DNA from: Candidatus Scalindua sp.
Lineage (GTDB): Bacteria; Planctomycetota; Brocadiia; Brocadiales; Scalinduaceae
Reading direction: 5' to 3'
Assembly: GCA_021776915.1 (NCBI GenBank)
Contig: JAIQZU010000033.1
Span: forward strand, 62,001 to 126,000
Length of the DNA: 64,000 nucleotides
Shown: positions 27,278 through 34,867 of the stretch, one piece after another
How the letters are laid out: every line of letters begins with the position of its first letter
Position numbering within the stretch: position 1 is the first letter of the stretch
The notes under the pieces: generated by a model
Told to the model about the DNA's origin: nothing
The model's input: the letters and a program-made list of their open reading frames with translations, nothing else
Databases searched by the model: none
Position numbers and translations under genes: made by a program

Positions 27278-28951
27278 CTACTTTTCTTCTTTTGCAAGAC
27301 TTATATTAGTTTTCAATTTTTTTGTGTAGGGGTGATCATCGCCTAACCTCACCTGAATAACCGATAAGGCTTTTTCGAGATATTCAATTGCCTTGTCGTA
27401 TTCTCCATTTGCATGCAAGGCCGTTCCAAGGTTATTTCCATAAATAGCAACATTTGGATGATTTTCGCCAAAGGTCTTTAAATCTGACTGTAACGCCTTC
27501 TCAAGATATTCAATTGCCTTGTCGTATTCTCCCCTGGCGCTCCAGGCTACTCCAAGGTTGTTCCTGTAAGCAGCAATTTTCGGATGGTTTTCGCCAAAGG
27601 TCTTTAAATCAGATTTCAGCGCCTTCTCATAATATTCAATTGCCTTGTTGTACTCACCCTTTGCCCGCCAGGCTTCCCCCAGGTTGTTCCAACGGGTAGC
27701 AACTTTTGGATGGTCTTTGCCAAAGGTCTTTATGTCAGATTTCAGCGCCTTCTCATAGTACTCAATAGCCTTATCATATTCACCTTTTGCTTTCCATGCT
27801 GCTCCCAGGTTGTTTCGGTAAGTAGCGACATCCGGATGATCTTCACCGAAGGCATTTAAACCAGATTTTAATGCCTTCTCATAATACTCAATCGCCTTGT
27901 CGTATTTTCCTTTTGCGTTCCACGCGGCTCCCAGGTTGTTTCGGTAGGTAGCAACATTCGGATAGTCAGTAGTAAGGGGGCCGATCAGTTCTATAAACCA
28001 TTTCTGTCTCCTTGCCTCTTTCCACATGTCGTAAGGCAATATTTCGTCATTACGTATATGCCTCCATGCCTTTTCCCTTTCTACATTATCCGGATACTCT
28101 TCCAGATTGCTTCTTGCCAGCTTTTCATCACCTTTCAACCAATACCATAGTGCAAGCAATACTTTATCTACATCTCTTAAATCAACTATACGAAAAACCT
28201 CATTCGCCTCCGCTTCCTTCTTTAAGTATAGTAAGTTGACAGCTAAACTTAACCTTGCGGAATCAGTGTTTTCTATCTTCGCGTATTTTTCAGACAACCT
28301 GATCGCATCATCATGTTTGCCCAGTTGAAAGGCAAACCTTGACGCCAGATAATATACTTTACCTTTATTAAATGGGTTAAGGTGATTTTCGATCTTTTGA
28401 AGTATTGGTTCTGTTTCTTCATAAACCAGTTTTAATACCATAGTATCACCTTCTGACAGGTAAAAACCTGACCATGCAACATGCATTGTCAGCCAATACC
28501 GCCTGGGGTCATTGTCGCCAATTCTGGCAATGGCCTCATCGTAATATGACATTGCATCTGTATAATCTCCCAGAGAATGTTGAAGACTGCCAATGTTCTT
28601 GAGTGCAATAAAATTATCAGATGATTCTTTGCTATACCGTAAAGACTCCTGATAAGCATAGATGGCTTTGGTATATTCTCCCATTAATGTGAAAATACCG
28701 CCCTTTTCATTGTAACCCCAGCTATAAGCCTCATTAGTGCTGCAACTGTTAATGTATTCATCAATTAATGCCATAGCTTCTTTCAGTTTGCCGTGAGCTT
28801 TAAGTGAAACAATTGCGGATTCGGGGGTTTCCTTTGCTGCTGATACTTTTTGCTCAAATATCAGGATTAATAAAAAGAAGCCGGAGACTATCAACACACA
28901 AAGGATAATCTGGTTTAAGTTTTTCCGGATTGAGCGTAGACCTGTTTTCAT
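27278..28951 (-). CDS. Exported or membrane-anchored TPR protein
   Basis: The 557-residue protein begins with a basic segment and a hydrophobic stretch (about residues 15-31) that is a signal peptide or anchor ending near VSAAK. Residues 50-290 hold ordinary degenerate TPR units. Residues 330-545 hold five 42-residue kinesin-light-chain-type TPRs, each of the pattern VATYRNNLGAAWxAKGEYDK, then AIEYYEKALKS and a FGEDHP turn. Because the units are so alike, the DNA at about 27335-27964 is a 126-base tandem repeat. It is a protein-protein interaction scaffold of unknown partner. Confidence 0.85.
   Translation of the reverse strand: MKTGLRSIRKNLNQIILCVLIVSGFFLLILIFEQKVSAAKETPESAIVSLKAHGKLKEAMALIDEYINSCSTNEAYSWGYNEKGGIFTLMGEYTKAIYAYQESLRYSKESSDNFIALKNIGSLQHSLGDYTDAMSYYDEAIARIGDNDPRRYWLTMHVAWSGFYLSEGDTMVLKLVYEETEPILQKIENHLNPFNKGKVYYLASRFAFQLGKHDDAIRLSEKYAKIENTDSARLSLAVNLLYLKKEAEANEVFRIVDLRDVDKVLLALWYWLKGDEKLARSNLEEYPDNVEREKAWRHIRNDEILPYDMWKEARRQKWFIELIGPLTTDYPNVATYRNNLGAAWNAKGKYDKAIEYYEKALKSGLNAFGEDHPDVATYRNNLGAAWKAKGEYDKAIEYYEKALKSDIKTFGKDHPKVATRWNNLGEAWRAKGEYNKAIEYYEKALKSDLKTFGENHPKIAAYRNNLGVAWSARGEYDKAIEYLEKALQSDLKTFGENHPNVAIYGNNLGTALHANGEYDKAIEYLEKALSVIQVRLGDDHPYTKKLKTNISLAKEEK
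27335..27964. repeat. 126-bp tandem repeat inside the TPR gene
   Basis: About five consecutive 126-base units encode the 42-residue TPRs. Neighbouring units share long identical stretches such as cttctcataatattcaattg and gccttgtcgtattc (plus strand). This points to recent unit duplication or gene conversion, and copy number may vary between strains. Confidence 0.75.
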
Positions 28952-29431
28952 AATGACAACCTGTTTCTTATCTTATGGATTAGGGAAATTAGAGGCAGGA
29001 CGACAATCTCTTAATAATATTCTTTTGACCAATTTTATCAAAGAATTAAGAAATTGGGAAATTCCTGCCTTTCCGCCAGTTTGTTAGGCAGGTATTCCCC
29101 AATTCCTTAATATTATGATTCCCTGCCCGGCAGCGCCGTTCGGACTGGCAACTCGTTCGGGTTATGGTTTCCCAACATTGATAACTTCTTGTGCTTGAAT
29201 CTTTTCAGACTATGAATGTTATTCTCCTCTGTCCGGAAATTCAAGTTAATTTTGAATTCCTGATGTTTTGAGGATCGGACTCTTCCGTCTCAGCCATAAT
29301 GGCACAGAGGAACACTGAAAAAAGAAGAAATTATGCTAAAGCCCTTTGAGAGTATACCGATAATATAATAGAGCGGCTGTACTTGTCTGGCGGTAATTTG
29401 GGCAGCTTAACTAATCACAAGGAGGGAAATT
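28952..29431. other. Intergenic region with a hairpin and REP-like sequence
   Basis: No gene is supported. It holds an imperfect long hairpin at 29052-29104 and a GC-rich REP-like stretch at 29121-29161. The last part carries the ribosome site aaggaggg just before the zinc-ribbon gene. Confidence 0.5.
29052..29104. repeat. Imperfect 19-base inverted repeat
   Basis: The arms aattgggaaattcctgcct (29052-29070) and aggcaggtattccccaatt (29086-29104) match in 17 of 19 positions around a 15-base loop. It lies between two divergent genes and has no T-tract, so an interspersed element is more likely than a terminator. Confidence 0.6.
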
Positions 29432-29662
29432 ATGCCGACTTACGATTATGAATGTGCGGCGTGTGACCATACATTCGAATTATTTCAGTCAATATCTAAA
29501 AGGCCGATCAGGAAATGTCCCAGATGCGGAAAGCTGAAAGCAAACCGTCTTATTGGTGCGGGCAGTGGCCTTATATTCAAAGGGTCAGGCTTTTACCAGA
29601 CCGATTACAGAAGTGCAGCCTATAAATCACACCAGAAGGCTGAAAGTTCATCTTCATCCTGA
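29432..29662 (+). CDS. FmdB-family zinc-ribbon protein
   Basis: The 76-residue protein starts MPTYDYECAACDHTFELFQ, the hallmark of the FmdB/CxxC_CxxC_SSSS family. It has two CxxC pairs (C8/C11 and the pair in KCPRCG) for one zinc ion, a GSGFYQTDYR motif, and ends in a run of serines. A strong ribosome site, aaggaggg, lies 7 bases before the ATG. The role is undefined; regulatory or metal-related roles have been proposed for the family. Confidence 0.88.
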   Translation: MPTYDYECAACDHTFELFQSISKRPIRKCPRCGKLKANRLIGAGSGLIFKGSGFYQTDYRSAAYKSHQKAESSSSS

Positions 29663-29786
29663 TCCAGTCTTCGCCACATAGGGTTTGATTATTACCAGGG
29701 CAATCCCTTTTATTGGTTGATTGCCTGTAAAGCATTAACTCCGAATCCGTTCTAATCACAAACCAAGGCTTGTCCCGGAATTAATG

Positions 29787-30311
29787 TCACATTCCATAAA
29801 AAACCATGACTATATAAGCTGACAGTGCAGATGTTATTATGAGAGCATAGATTCCAGCAATGACATCGTCAAGCATAATTCCAAGGCCGCCGGGAATGTT
29901 CTTTTCTACATTTTTAATAGGCCATGGTTTCCATATATCAAATATGCGGAAAGCAAGAAATGCTGTTACTACTATGAGGACAATAGAGTAATGGAAAAGA
30001 TTTGGGTCGGCAAGGCTATATAGAAAAGATAAGGGGAGCAGGGCTATCCATTGACCTACTACTTCATCGACTACAATGAATCCGGGATCCTTCTTTTGGA
30101 CACTTTTCTCAACTTTGTTTGATGCCCACGTACCAATGAAAAACAAGGCAACAGTCCCAAAGATTAGACCATAGGGGCCGGAATATGCAGAAATTATATA
30201 TGCAAAAGGAATAGCCGCCAGACTTCCATATGTTCCGGGAGCAATTGGTAGAAGTCCTGAGCCAAACCATGTGGCAATAATCCAGCTAATATAATTATTA
30301 CGCTTTTTCAT
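29787..30311 (-). CDS. pgpA: Phosphatidylglycerophosphatase A
   Basis: A membrane enzyme that dephosphorylates phosphatidylglycerophosphate to phosphatidylglycerol. The 174-residue protein has about four hydrophobic segments and the conserved motifs LPIAPGTYGSLAAIP, FIVVDEVVGQWIAL (acidic metal-binding site), FRIFDIWKPWPI and GGLGIMLDDVIAGIYA. It is monocistronic here and its 3' end faces the FmdB-like gene. Confidence 0.92.
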   Translation of the reverse strand: MKKRNNYISWIIATWFGSGLLPIAPGTYGSLAAIPFAYIISAYSGPYGLIFGTVALFFIGTWASNKVEKSVQKKDPGFIVVDEVVGQWIALLPLSFLYSLADPNLFHYSIVLIVVTAFLAFRIFDIWKPWPIKNVEKNIPGGLGIMLDDVIAGIYALIITSALSAYIVMVFYGM

Positions 30312-30374
30312 TAAATGATAAGAATTAAAGGATTGATTTGTATTTTAAGACTTTTTCTATTAAAGACAGGTATG

Positions 30375-30417
30375 ACGGCCAGCCCGTCCGGCAGGCGGGC
30401 GCTCTGCGGTCTGGGCC
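30375..30417. repeat. GC-rich REP-like sequence
   Basis: This short GC-rich stretch (gcccgtccggcaggcgggc at its core) sits in AT-rich intergenic DNA between pgpA and the HicB-like gene. It belongs to a set of similar elements rich in tgcccg and cgggc at 420-448, 29121-29161, 34746-34777, 40626-40652 and 45463-45519. Confidence 0.5.
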
Positions 30418-30521
30418 AGGAAATTATGATTTATGATTGAAGCTAGATGATACGTATCTATCAAATAAATACTGTATACTAGAAATTTCAGTCTGTCGAA
30501 AGCAATCATTTATTGGTATAT

Positions 30522-30767
30522 TTAAGCAACAACCAATTTGTCTTCATCCTGTATAACTATTTTGGGTTTTTTACTTTTTGGCGGGATTGGAAGACCCTCC
30601 TCTTTCAGCAGCTTTATGTGTTCTTTCATTCCCCATTTTGCCTTGTAAATACAATCCTCAATTGAGTGGCCTATTCCGCTGAATCCTTCCAAATCTGTTG
30701 AATAAAACCCAAAATAATCTGGTTCTTCCGTTGCTTCTATAATCAATGAATACTCTAACTCAATCAT
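30522..30767 (-). CDS. hicB: HicB-like antitoxin
   Basis: The 81-residue protein has the partial RNase-H-like fold of HicB: YSLIIEATEEPDYFGFYSTDLEGFSGIGHSIEDCIYKAKWG, split here by its variable loop, with the usual GxYxxDLxGxxxxGxTxxEA pattern. It has no added DNA-binding tail, so it is the short form. It follows the HicA-like gene by 15 bases, and toxin-first order is usual for hicAB. Confidence 0.8.
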   Translation of the reverse strand: MIELEYSLIIEATEEPDYFGFYSTDLEGFSGIGHSIEDCIYKAKWGMKEHIKLLKEEGLPIPPKSKKPKIVIQDEDKLVVA

Positions 30768-30782
30768 TCAATTTACCTCCTT

Positions 30783-30974
30783 TTAATCCTTTTTTATCCC
30801 TGCTGACTTTAGCATAGCATGACATGTTCCTTTTGGAACTTCCTTTGAACCATGATAATCTACACGAACTAATTTATTCCATCCAATTTTTCCATAATAC
30901 CTGATTGAACCCTTTTCTTTAACAATTCTGAATCCCTCTTTTTCAAGAAGCCTTGCCAGTTCGCTAAATTTCAT
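30783..30974 (-). CDS. hicA: HicA-like mRNA interferase, possibly inactive
   Basis: The 63-residue protein has the double-stranded-RNA-binding-like HicA fold: FSELARLLEKEGFRIVKEKG, then YHGSKEVPKGTCHAMLKSAGI. In active HicA toxins the sequence after the first helix is KGSH, with a catalytic histidine. Here it reads KGSIRYY, with Ile at residue 24. A histidine is present only later (H41). Either this is a divergent subgroup or the toxin is inactive. It lies upstream of the antitoxin gene. Confidence 0.78.
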   Translation of the reverse strand: MKFSELARLLEKEGFRIVKEKGSIRYYGKIGWNKLVRVDYHGSKEVPKGTCHAMLKSAGIKKD

Positions 30975-31086
30975 TAATTCTACAGTGTTTGATTTTTACA
31001 TAAAAAACAATATTGCTACTGCAACACTTCAATATTATAAAAGAGTGGGGTTGTTTTGCAAGACAAAAGGCATTGGACACGGATAT

Positions 31087-31220
31087 ACTCACCCTCCAGG
31101 CAAATCGGCGGACCGGGACAACCTCTGAGCCTGTTAATTCACGCCTGTCGCCTGTGGACGACCCTGCGGGTAGCTCACTGATCCGACTCAGTCGAGAGGC
31201 GGACGTGACCGCCTGTCGAA
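31087..31220. other. GC-rich interval with three consecutive hairpins
   Basis: This stretch is visibly much richer in GC than its surroundings. It holds hairpins accc/gggt (31161-31171), actga/tcagt (31177-31192) and an imperfect 10-base stem cgagaggcgg/ccgcctgtcg (31193-31218). A reading frame crosses it on each strand, but neither product resembles a protein family or has a ribosome site. It lies 40 bases after the stop of the 3D-domain gene. It may be a structured RNA, a 3' end or an inserted repeat. Confidence 0.4.
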
Positions 31221-31258
31221 AGAATAACAAATGCACAAAGGACAATAGAGCGCTTTGG

Positions 31259-31681
31259 TTATAACCGGCTTCTCACCAGCTTGACCACCAGCTTCTGTCT
31301 TCCAAATTCCAATGCTTCCCTGTGACTGGGAAACCAGAGGTCAATGTGTTTACCCTTTATGGCCCCGCCTACATCATCAGCCCTGAAGGTGGTTTTGGGG
31401 AAACCTTCAATCCTTAACCTGGTGCCCAGCTTTATAAGCCTTCTGTCTACGGCGACAGTCCCCCATACTGCCTTTCTGCCTGATGCCGTGATACCATACC
31501 ACTTGCTCGATGGGTCTTTATCACAGCATTTTTTACATGAACAGTATGCTGTAGCAGTAAAGACCTCTGCATGCAGCATTCTTGCAAAGAGCACGTTCAA
31601 TAGTGATATAATTATTACTAAGATAAAAGATAATACACTCTTTCGGACGCGTTTAAAAACATTCGACTTGCTAATCTTCAT
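31259..31681 (-). CDS. Exported 3D-domain protein
   Basis: The protein has one N-terminal hydrophobic segment (about residues 13-32), a signal peptide or anchor, followed by a 3D domain: FTATAYCSCKKCC, TASGRKAVWGTVAVDRRLIKLGTRLRIEGF, then ADDVGGAIKGKHIDLWFPSH with the three aspartates that name the domain. It resembles the catalytic part of lytic transglycosylases such as MltA and YabE, so peptidoglycan cleavage is likely. Of two ATGs, 31681 is preferred because aggtga lies 6 bases upstream. Confidence 0.85.
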   Translation of the reverse strand: MKISKSNVFKRVRKSVLSFILVIIISLLNVLFARMLHAEVFTATAYCSCKKCCDKDPSSKWYGITASGRKAVWGTVAVDRRLIKLGTRLRIEGFPKTTFRADDVGGAIKGKHIDLWFPSHREALEFGRQKLVVKLVRSRL

Positions 31682-32178
31682 TACCATTCACCTCTCTGGC
31701 CTTTCTGCCTCCACACGGGACCTGAAATTAAACTAATTAAAATTACCTCAAACGCATTCAAACAACTCACTTTTTAAGCTGAGACGGTATTATGCATAAC
31801 CGCACCCCCAAAAGATGTCCTACTGATATTTTTTTCAATAAACCGCAAAATCCACAGAAAAAGGCTGAGTTTAGAGACAAGAATGGAGGGAACTGAGAAA
31901 CGGAGAGAAGCAAGATGCCAGCGGCAGGATTGAATATTGAAGATTGAGGCAAGAGCTATTCAAAAGTTAAGCCTCTATCCAACTCCTTTTGTTTTAGCAT
32001 GTTACGCAAATGCTCTCAAAGATCATAATTTGTGCCTTTCGTATTTTGTAAAATTTTGTAAAATAAATAGTTTGATAGGAAATAAATAAAGAATAGAATA
32101 TGCAAATTGCAATTTAGTAAATTAAAACTATATCAGACTTTTTCATTGAATTTTCAAATTCAAGATTAGGAGGTATTC
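31682..32178. other. Intergenic region upstream of bacterioferritin
   Basis: I see no supported gene. The segment 32030-32160 is strongly AT-rich and should carry the bacterioferritin promoter. No confident Fur-type operator was recognised. The ribosome site aggaggt stands just before the ATG at 32179. Confidence 0.45.
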
Positions 32179-32688
32179 ATGTACGAAAAAAGTATAGTAC
32201 CACTGAACAAAGCTGTGGCTGATGAATTAAGTGGAGTACATCAGTATATGTATTTCCATTTTCATTGTAGTGATCAAGGATTTGATCTTCTGGCCAATCT
32301 ATTCAAAAAAACAGCGATCGAAGAGATGCTGCATATTGAGCGCCTTGCGGAAAGGATTCTATTTCTTAAAGGTGATGTAGAGATACATGCATCTGCTGAG
32401 ACAGAAAAAATTCACGATGTTGCAGACATGCTGAAACTGGCAATATCAATGGAAGAGCAAAGTACTAAAGACTATAATGAGATGGCAATAGAATGCGGTT
32501 CATATGCCGACTCTGCTTCCAGGAAGCTTCTCGAGGAACTTGTCATGGATGAAGAACGTCATTTCAGTCAGTTTGACACAGAATTGGACAACTTGAAGAA
32601 ATTTGGTGAGCAGTATCTGGCTTTACAATCTATTGAGAGAAGTAAAGTACTATCAACGCAAACCGGAGCGAATCCGACAAATCTATAA
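32179..32688 (+). CDS. bfr: Bacterioferritin-like protein
   Basis: A four-helix ferritin-like protein of 169 residues, probably storing iron or protecting against peroxide. Di-iron ligands fit E16 (ADELSGVHQYMYF), E49 and H52 (EEMLHIERLAERI), a helix-C glutamate in SMEEQSTKDYNEM, and E/H of MDEERHFSQFD. M50 lies at the position of the haem-binding methionine of E. coli Bfr, so haem is possible. The C-terminal 20 residues form an extra tail. It is preceded by aggaggt and followed 52 bases later by cysK. Confidence 0.88.
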   Translation: MYEKSIVPLNKAVADELSGVHQYMYFHFHCSDQGFDLLANLFKKTAIEEMLHIERLAERILFLKGDVEIHASAETEKIHDVADMLKLAISMEEQSTKDYNEMAIECGSYADSASRKLLEELVMDEERHFSQFDTELDNLKKFGEQYLALQSIERSKVLSTQTGANPTNL

Positions 32689-32740
32689 AGACTAAGTTTT
32701 TGCTTAGAAAACGGATAATTAATTTTCTCAGGAGGAAAAA

Positions 32741-33670
32741 ATGCCTATTTATGATGACATTCTAGCAACAATCGGAAGAACACCGGTTGTAAGAATAAAT
32801 AAGATAGCTGACGAGGGATGCGCAAATATTTTTGCAAAACTTGAAATGTTTAACCCTGCCGGCAGTGTAAAAGACCGTATCGGCCTGGCAATGATACTGG
32901 ATGCGGAAAAGAAGGGTTTGCTGAAACCGGGAGATACAATAGTAGAACCTACATCCGGTAACACAGGGATTGCATTAGTAATGGTAGCCACCGTCAGAGG
33001 ATACAAGACCGTGTTTACAATGCCGGAGACTATGAGTCTTGAAAGGCGCGCCCTTCTCAGATATTTTGGAGCCGAGATTGTCCTGACCGAAGGTCCAAAA
33101 GGTATGAAAGGCGCTGTTGAAAAGGCAAAAGAGCTTGTTAAAGAAAAAGGTTATTTTCAACCCCAGCAATTTGATAACCCGGCCAATACGCAAATTCATC
33201 GTGAAACAACCGGCCCTGAAATAGTTGAGGATTTCAAGGGGAAAGAGTTACACTATTTTGTAGTAGGTGTTGGAACCGGCGGTACTATAAGCGGAGCCGG
33301 TGAGGTGCTGAAGAAACATTTTAAAGACATAAAAAATATATCTGTGGAGCCGAAAGAGTCTCCGGTCTTGTCCGGAGGCGGTCCGGGGCCCCATAAAATC
33401 CAGGGAATCGGGGCAGGGTTCGTGCCCGGTATTTACAATAAGGACGTTGTTGATGAAGTGAAACAGGTTTCCGGTGATGAAGCATTCAGCATGGCAAGAC
33501 GCCTTGCAAAAGATGAAGGTATCTTCTGCGGTATTTCTTCCGGTGCAAATATGCATGTAGCGTTACAGATTGCCAGAGATGCAGGTCCAGACAAAAATGT
33601 CCTGGTAGTACTACCAGACACCGGAGAGCGTTACATATCTACTGATTTATTTAAGGGTATTGAAAAGTGA
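32741..33670 (+). CDS. cysK: Cysteine synthase A
   Basis: A PLP enzyme that makes cysteine from O-acetylserine and sulfide, 309 residues. Motifs are FNPAGSVKDRIG with Schiff-base K44, TSGNTGIALVMVA, and VGVGTGGTISGAGEVLK for phosphate binding. The late GISSGAN is also conserved. A strong ribosome site, aggagg, precedes the ATG by 6 bases. The serine acetyltransferase gene overlaps or directly follows, so the whole pathway from serine is in one operon. Confidence 0.96.
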   Translation: MPIYDDILATIGRTPVVRINKIADEGCANIFAKLEMFNPAGSVKDRIGLAMILDAEKKGLLKPGDTIVEPTSGNTGIALVMVATVRGYKTVFTMPETMSLERRALLRYFGAEIVLTEGPKGMKGAVEKAKELVKEKGYFQPQQFDNPANTQIHRETTGPEIVEDFKGKELHYFVVGVGTGGTISGAGEVLKKHFKDIKNISVEPKESPVLSGGGPGPHKIQGIGAGFVPGIYNKDVVDEVKQVSGDEAFSMARRLAKDEGIFCGISSGANMHVALQIARDAGPDKNVLVVLPDTGERYISTDLFKGIEK

Positions 33671-34643
33671 CAAAATGAATAATCCTATAAACAGCAAGGA
33701 AAACGAGTCCCGTCTGAGCCATATTACAACAGCGATTAGAGAATCTTACGAAAAGCACGGCGGCATAAAACATCTGGAAGAACCCTGCCTCCCATCAAAA
33801 AAAGAGGTTGGGAAGCTGGTAAAATTATTATCGACAATCATGTTCCCCGGTTTTTACGAGGAAGCAACCAGCAACAAAAACCATCTTGAGGGATATCTTC
33901 TGGCCCAATGTTCCAGCGCTCTGGAATGCTTGTCAGATTTAATACAAAAGAGTTTAAGACACGAATGTATTGAAGGTATTGACTGTACACGTACAGAGGG
34001 AGAGTGCTGGGACCGCGCTGTTGAAATTTCATATCTTTTACTTGAAAACATCCCTGAAATCAGAGAAGTAGTAAACCTGGACATCAAGGCCGCATATGAC
34101 GGAGACCCTGCTGCAAATAGTTATTATGAGGTAATACTGAGCTATCCATCCGTCCGGGCAATATTAGTTTATCGTCTGGCACATTTACTGGAATTGCAAA
34201 AGGTACCTTTTATACCCAGAATGATGAGTGAATTCATTCATGAAAAGACCGGTATAGACATTCACCCCGGAGCAGAAATAGGGCCGGGGTTTTTTATTGA
34301 CCATGGAACCGGCGTGGTAATTGGATGCACATCTGTACTTGGTAAAAATGTAAAATTCTACCAGCATGTCACCCTTGGAGCCCTTAGTTTGTCTAATGTC
34401 GAGAAAATCAGGAAAGCAAAAAGAAAGAGGCACCCTACAGTAGAGGATGATGTTACCATTTATGCGGGATCTACAATCCTTGGAGGAAACACGGTTATTC
34501 AAAAAGGCTCTGTGATAGGAGGGAATGTCTGGTTGACACGATCGGTTCCGCCGTATACGACAGTAACGTTTGATTCACCTTACCTCATATTTACACATAA
34601 AGACAAGAAGGTTGAGAAATATGCAATAGACTATCAGATTTGA
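33660..34643 (+). CDS. cysE: Serine O-acetyltransferase
   Basis: It supplies O-acetylserine for CysK. The N-terminal helical domain (residues 1-190) includes DIKAAYDGDPAANSYYEVILSYPS. The left-handed beta-helix begins about residue 210: IDIHPGAEIGPGFFIDHGTGVVIG, then FYQHVTLGA with the catalytic His and VEDDVTIYAGSTILGG. It is the long form (about 325 residues) also seen in SAT of many anaerobes. The start is either TTG 33660, overlapping cysK, or ATG 33675, 5 bases after the cysK stop. Neither has a strong ribosome site. Confidence 0.93.
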   Translation: MKSDKMNNPINSKENESRLSHITTAIRESYEKHGGIKHLEEPCLPSKKEVGKLVKLLSTIMFPGFYEEATSNKNHLEGYLLAQCSSALECLSDLIQKSLRHECIEGIDCTRTEGECWDRAVEISYLLLENIPEIREVVNLDIKAAYDGDPAANSYYEVILSYPSVRAILVYRLAHLLELQKVPFIPRMMSEFIHEKTGIDIHPGAEIGPGFFIDHGTGVVIGCTSVLGKNVKFYQHVTLGALSLSNVEKIRKAKRKRHPTVEDDVTIYAGSTILGGNTVIQKGSVIGGNVWLTRSVPPYTTVTFDSPYLIFTHKDKKVEKYAIDYQI

Positions 34644-34692
34644 AATTTCAGTTCCGATGTGAATGAGTGCGAAAACAGCAGGATTAATAATG

Positions 34693-34726
34693 TTAGCAGG
34701 GGCTTAAGATTTTAAACCCCTGCTAA
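34693..34726 (+). terminator. Hairpin after cysE, possible terminator
   Basis: Perfect 10-base arms ttagcagggg (34693-34702) and cccctgctaa (34717-34726) with a 14-base loop lie 50 bases after the cysE stop. No T-tract follows, so it may stop transcription weakly or stabilise the 3' end. It lies between convergent genes. Confidence 0.55.
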
Positions 34727-34729
34727 ACG

Positions 34730-34860
34730 AAATGTAATTCATACCTTCCCGCCCGGCCATGCCATTCTGACGGGTAGTTTTGAGTTGCCCCACAGCAAAA
34801 GATCAAAGTAGGGGCGAACGGCGGTTCGCCCCTACCATAAAGATTTAAAATGGAAATCCC
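34730..34860. repeat. Dispersed hairpin element, copy 1, with a nested REP-like insertion
   Basis: It matches 54077-54182 from aaatgtaa(t/c)tcat through a perfect 12-base hairpin, gtaggggcgaac (34808-34819) and gttcgcccctac (34824-34835), to the tail ttaaaatg(g)aaa. Relative to the other copy it carries an extra GC-rich stretch at 34746-34777, similar to the REP-like sequences elsewhere. Confidence 0.75.
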
Positions 34861-34867
34861 CCTTTTA

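Noticed and set aside
31013-31264. Open frame on the plus strand, with another on the minus strand (30964-31245)
   Set aside because: Neither has a ribosome site, a family-like composition or sensible residues. Both exist because the interval is GC-rich and lacks stops.
31767-31952. Small minus-strand frame of 61 residues
   Set aside because: It has no ribosome site and no recognisable content, and it lies in a spacer with normal AT-rich composition.
34693-34726. Strong rho-independent terminator after cysE
   Set aside because: The stem is good, but no T-tract follows on either strand, so I list it only as a possible terminator.
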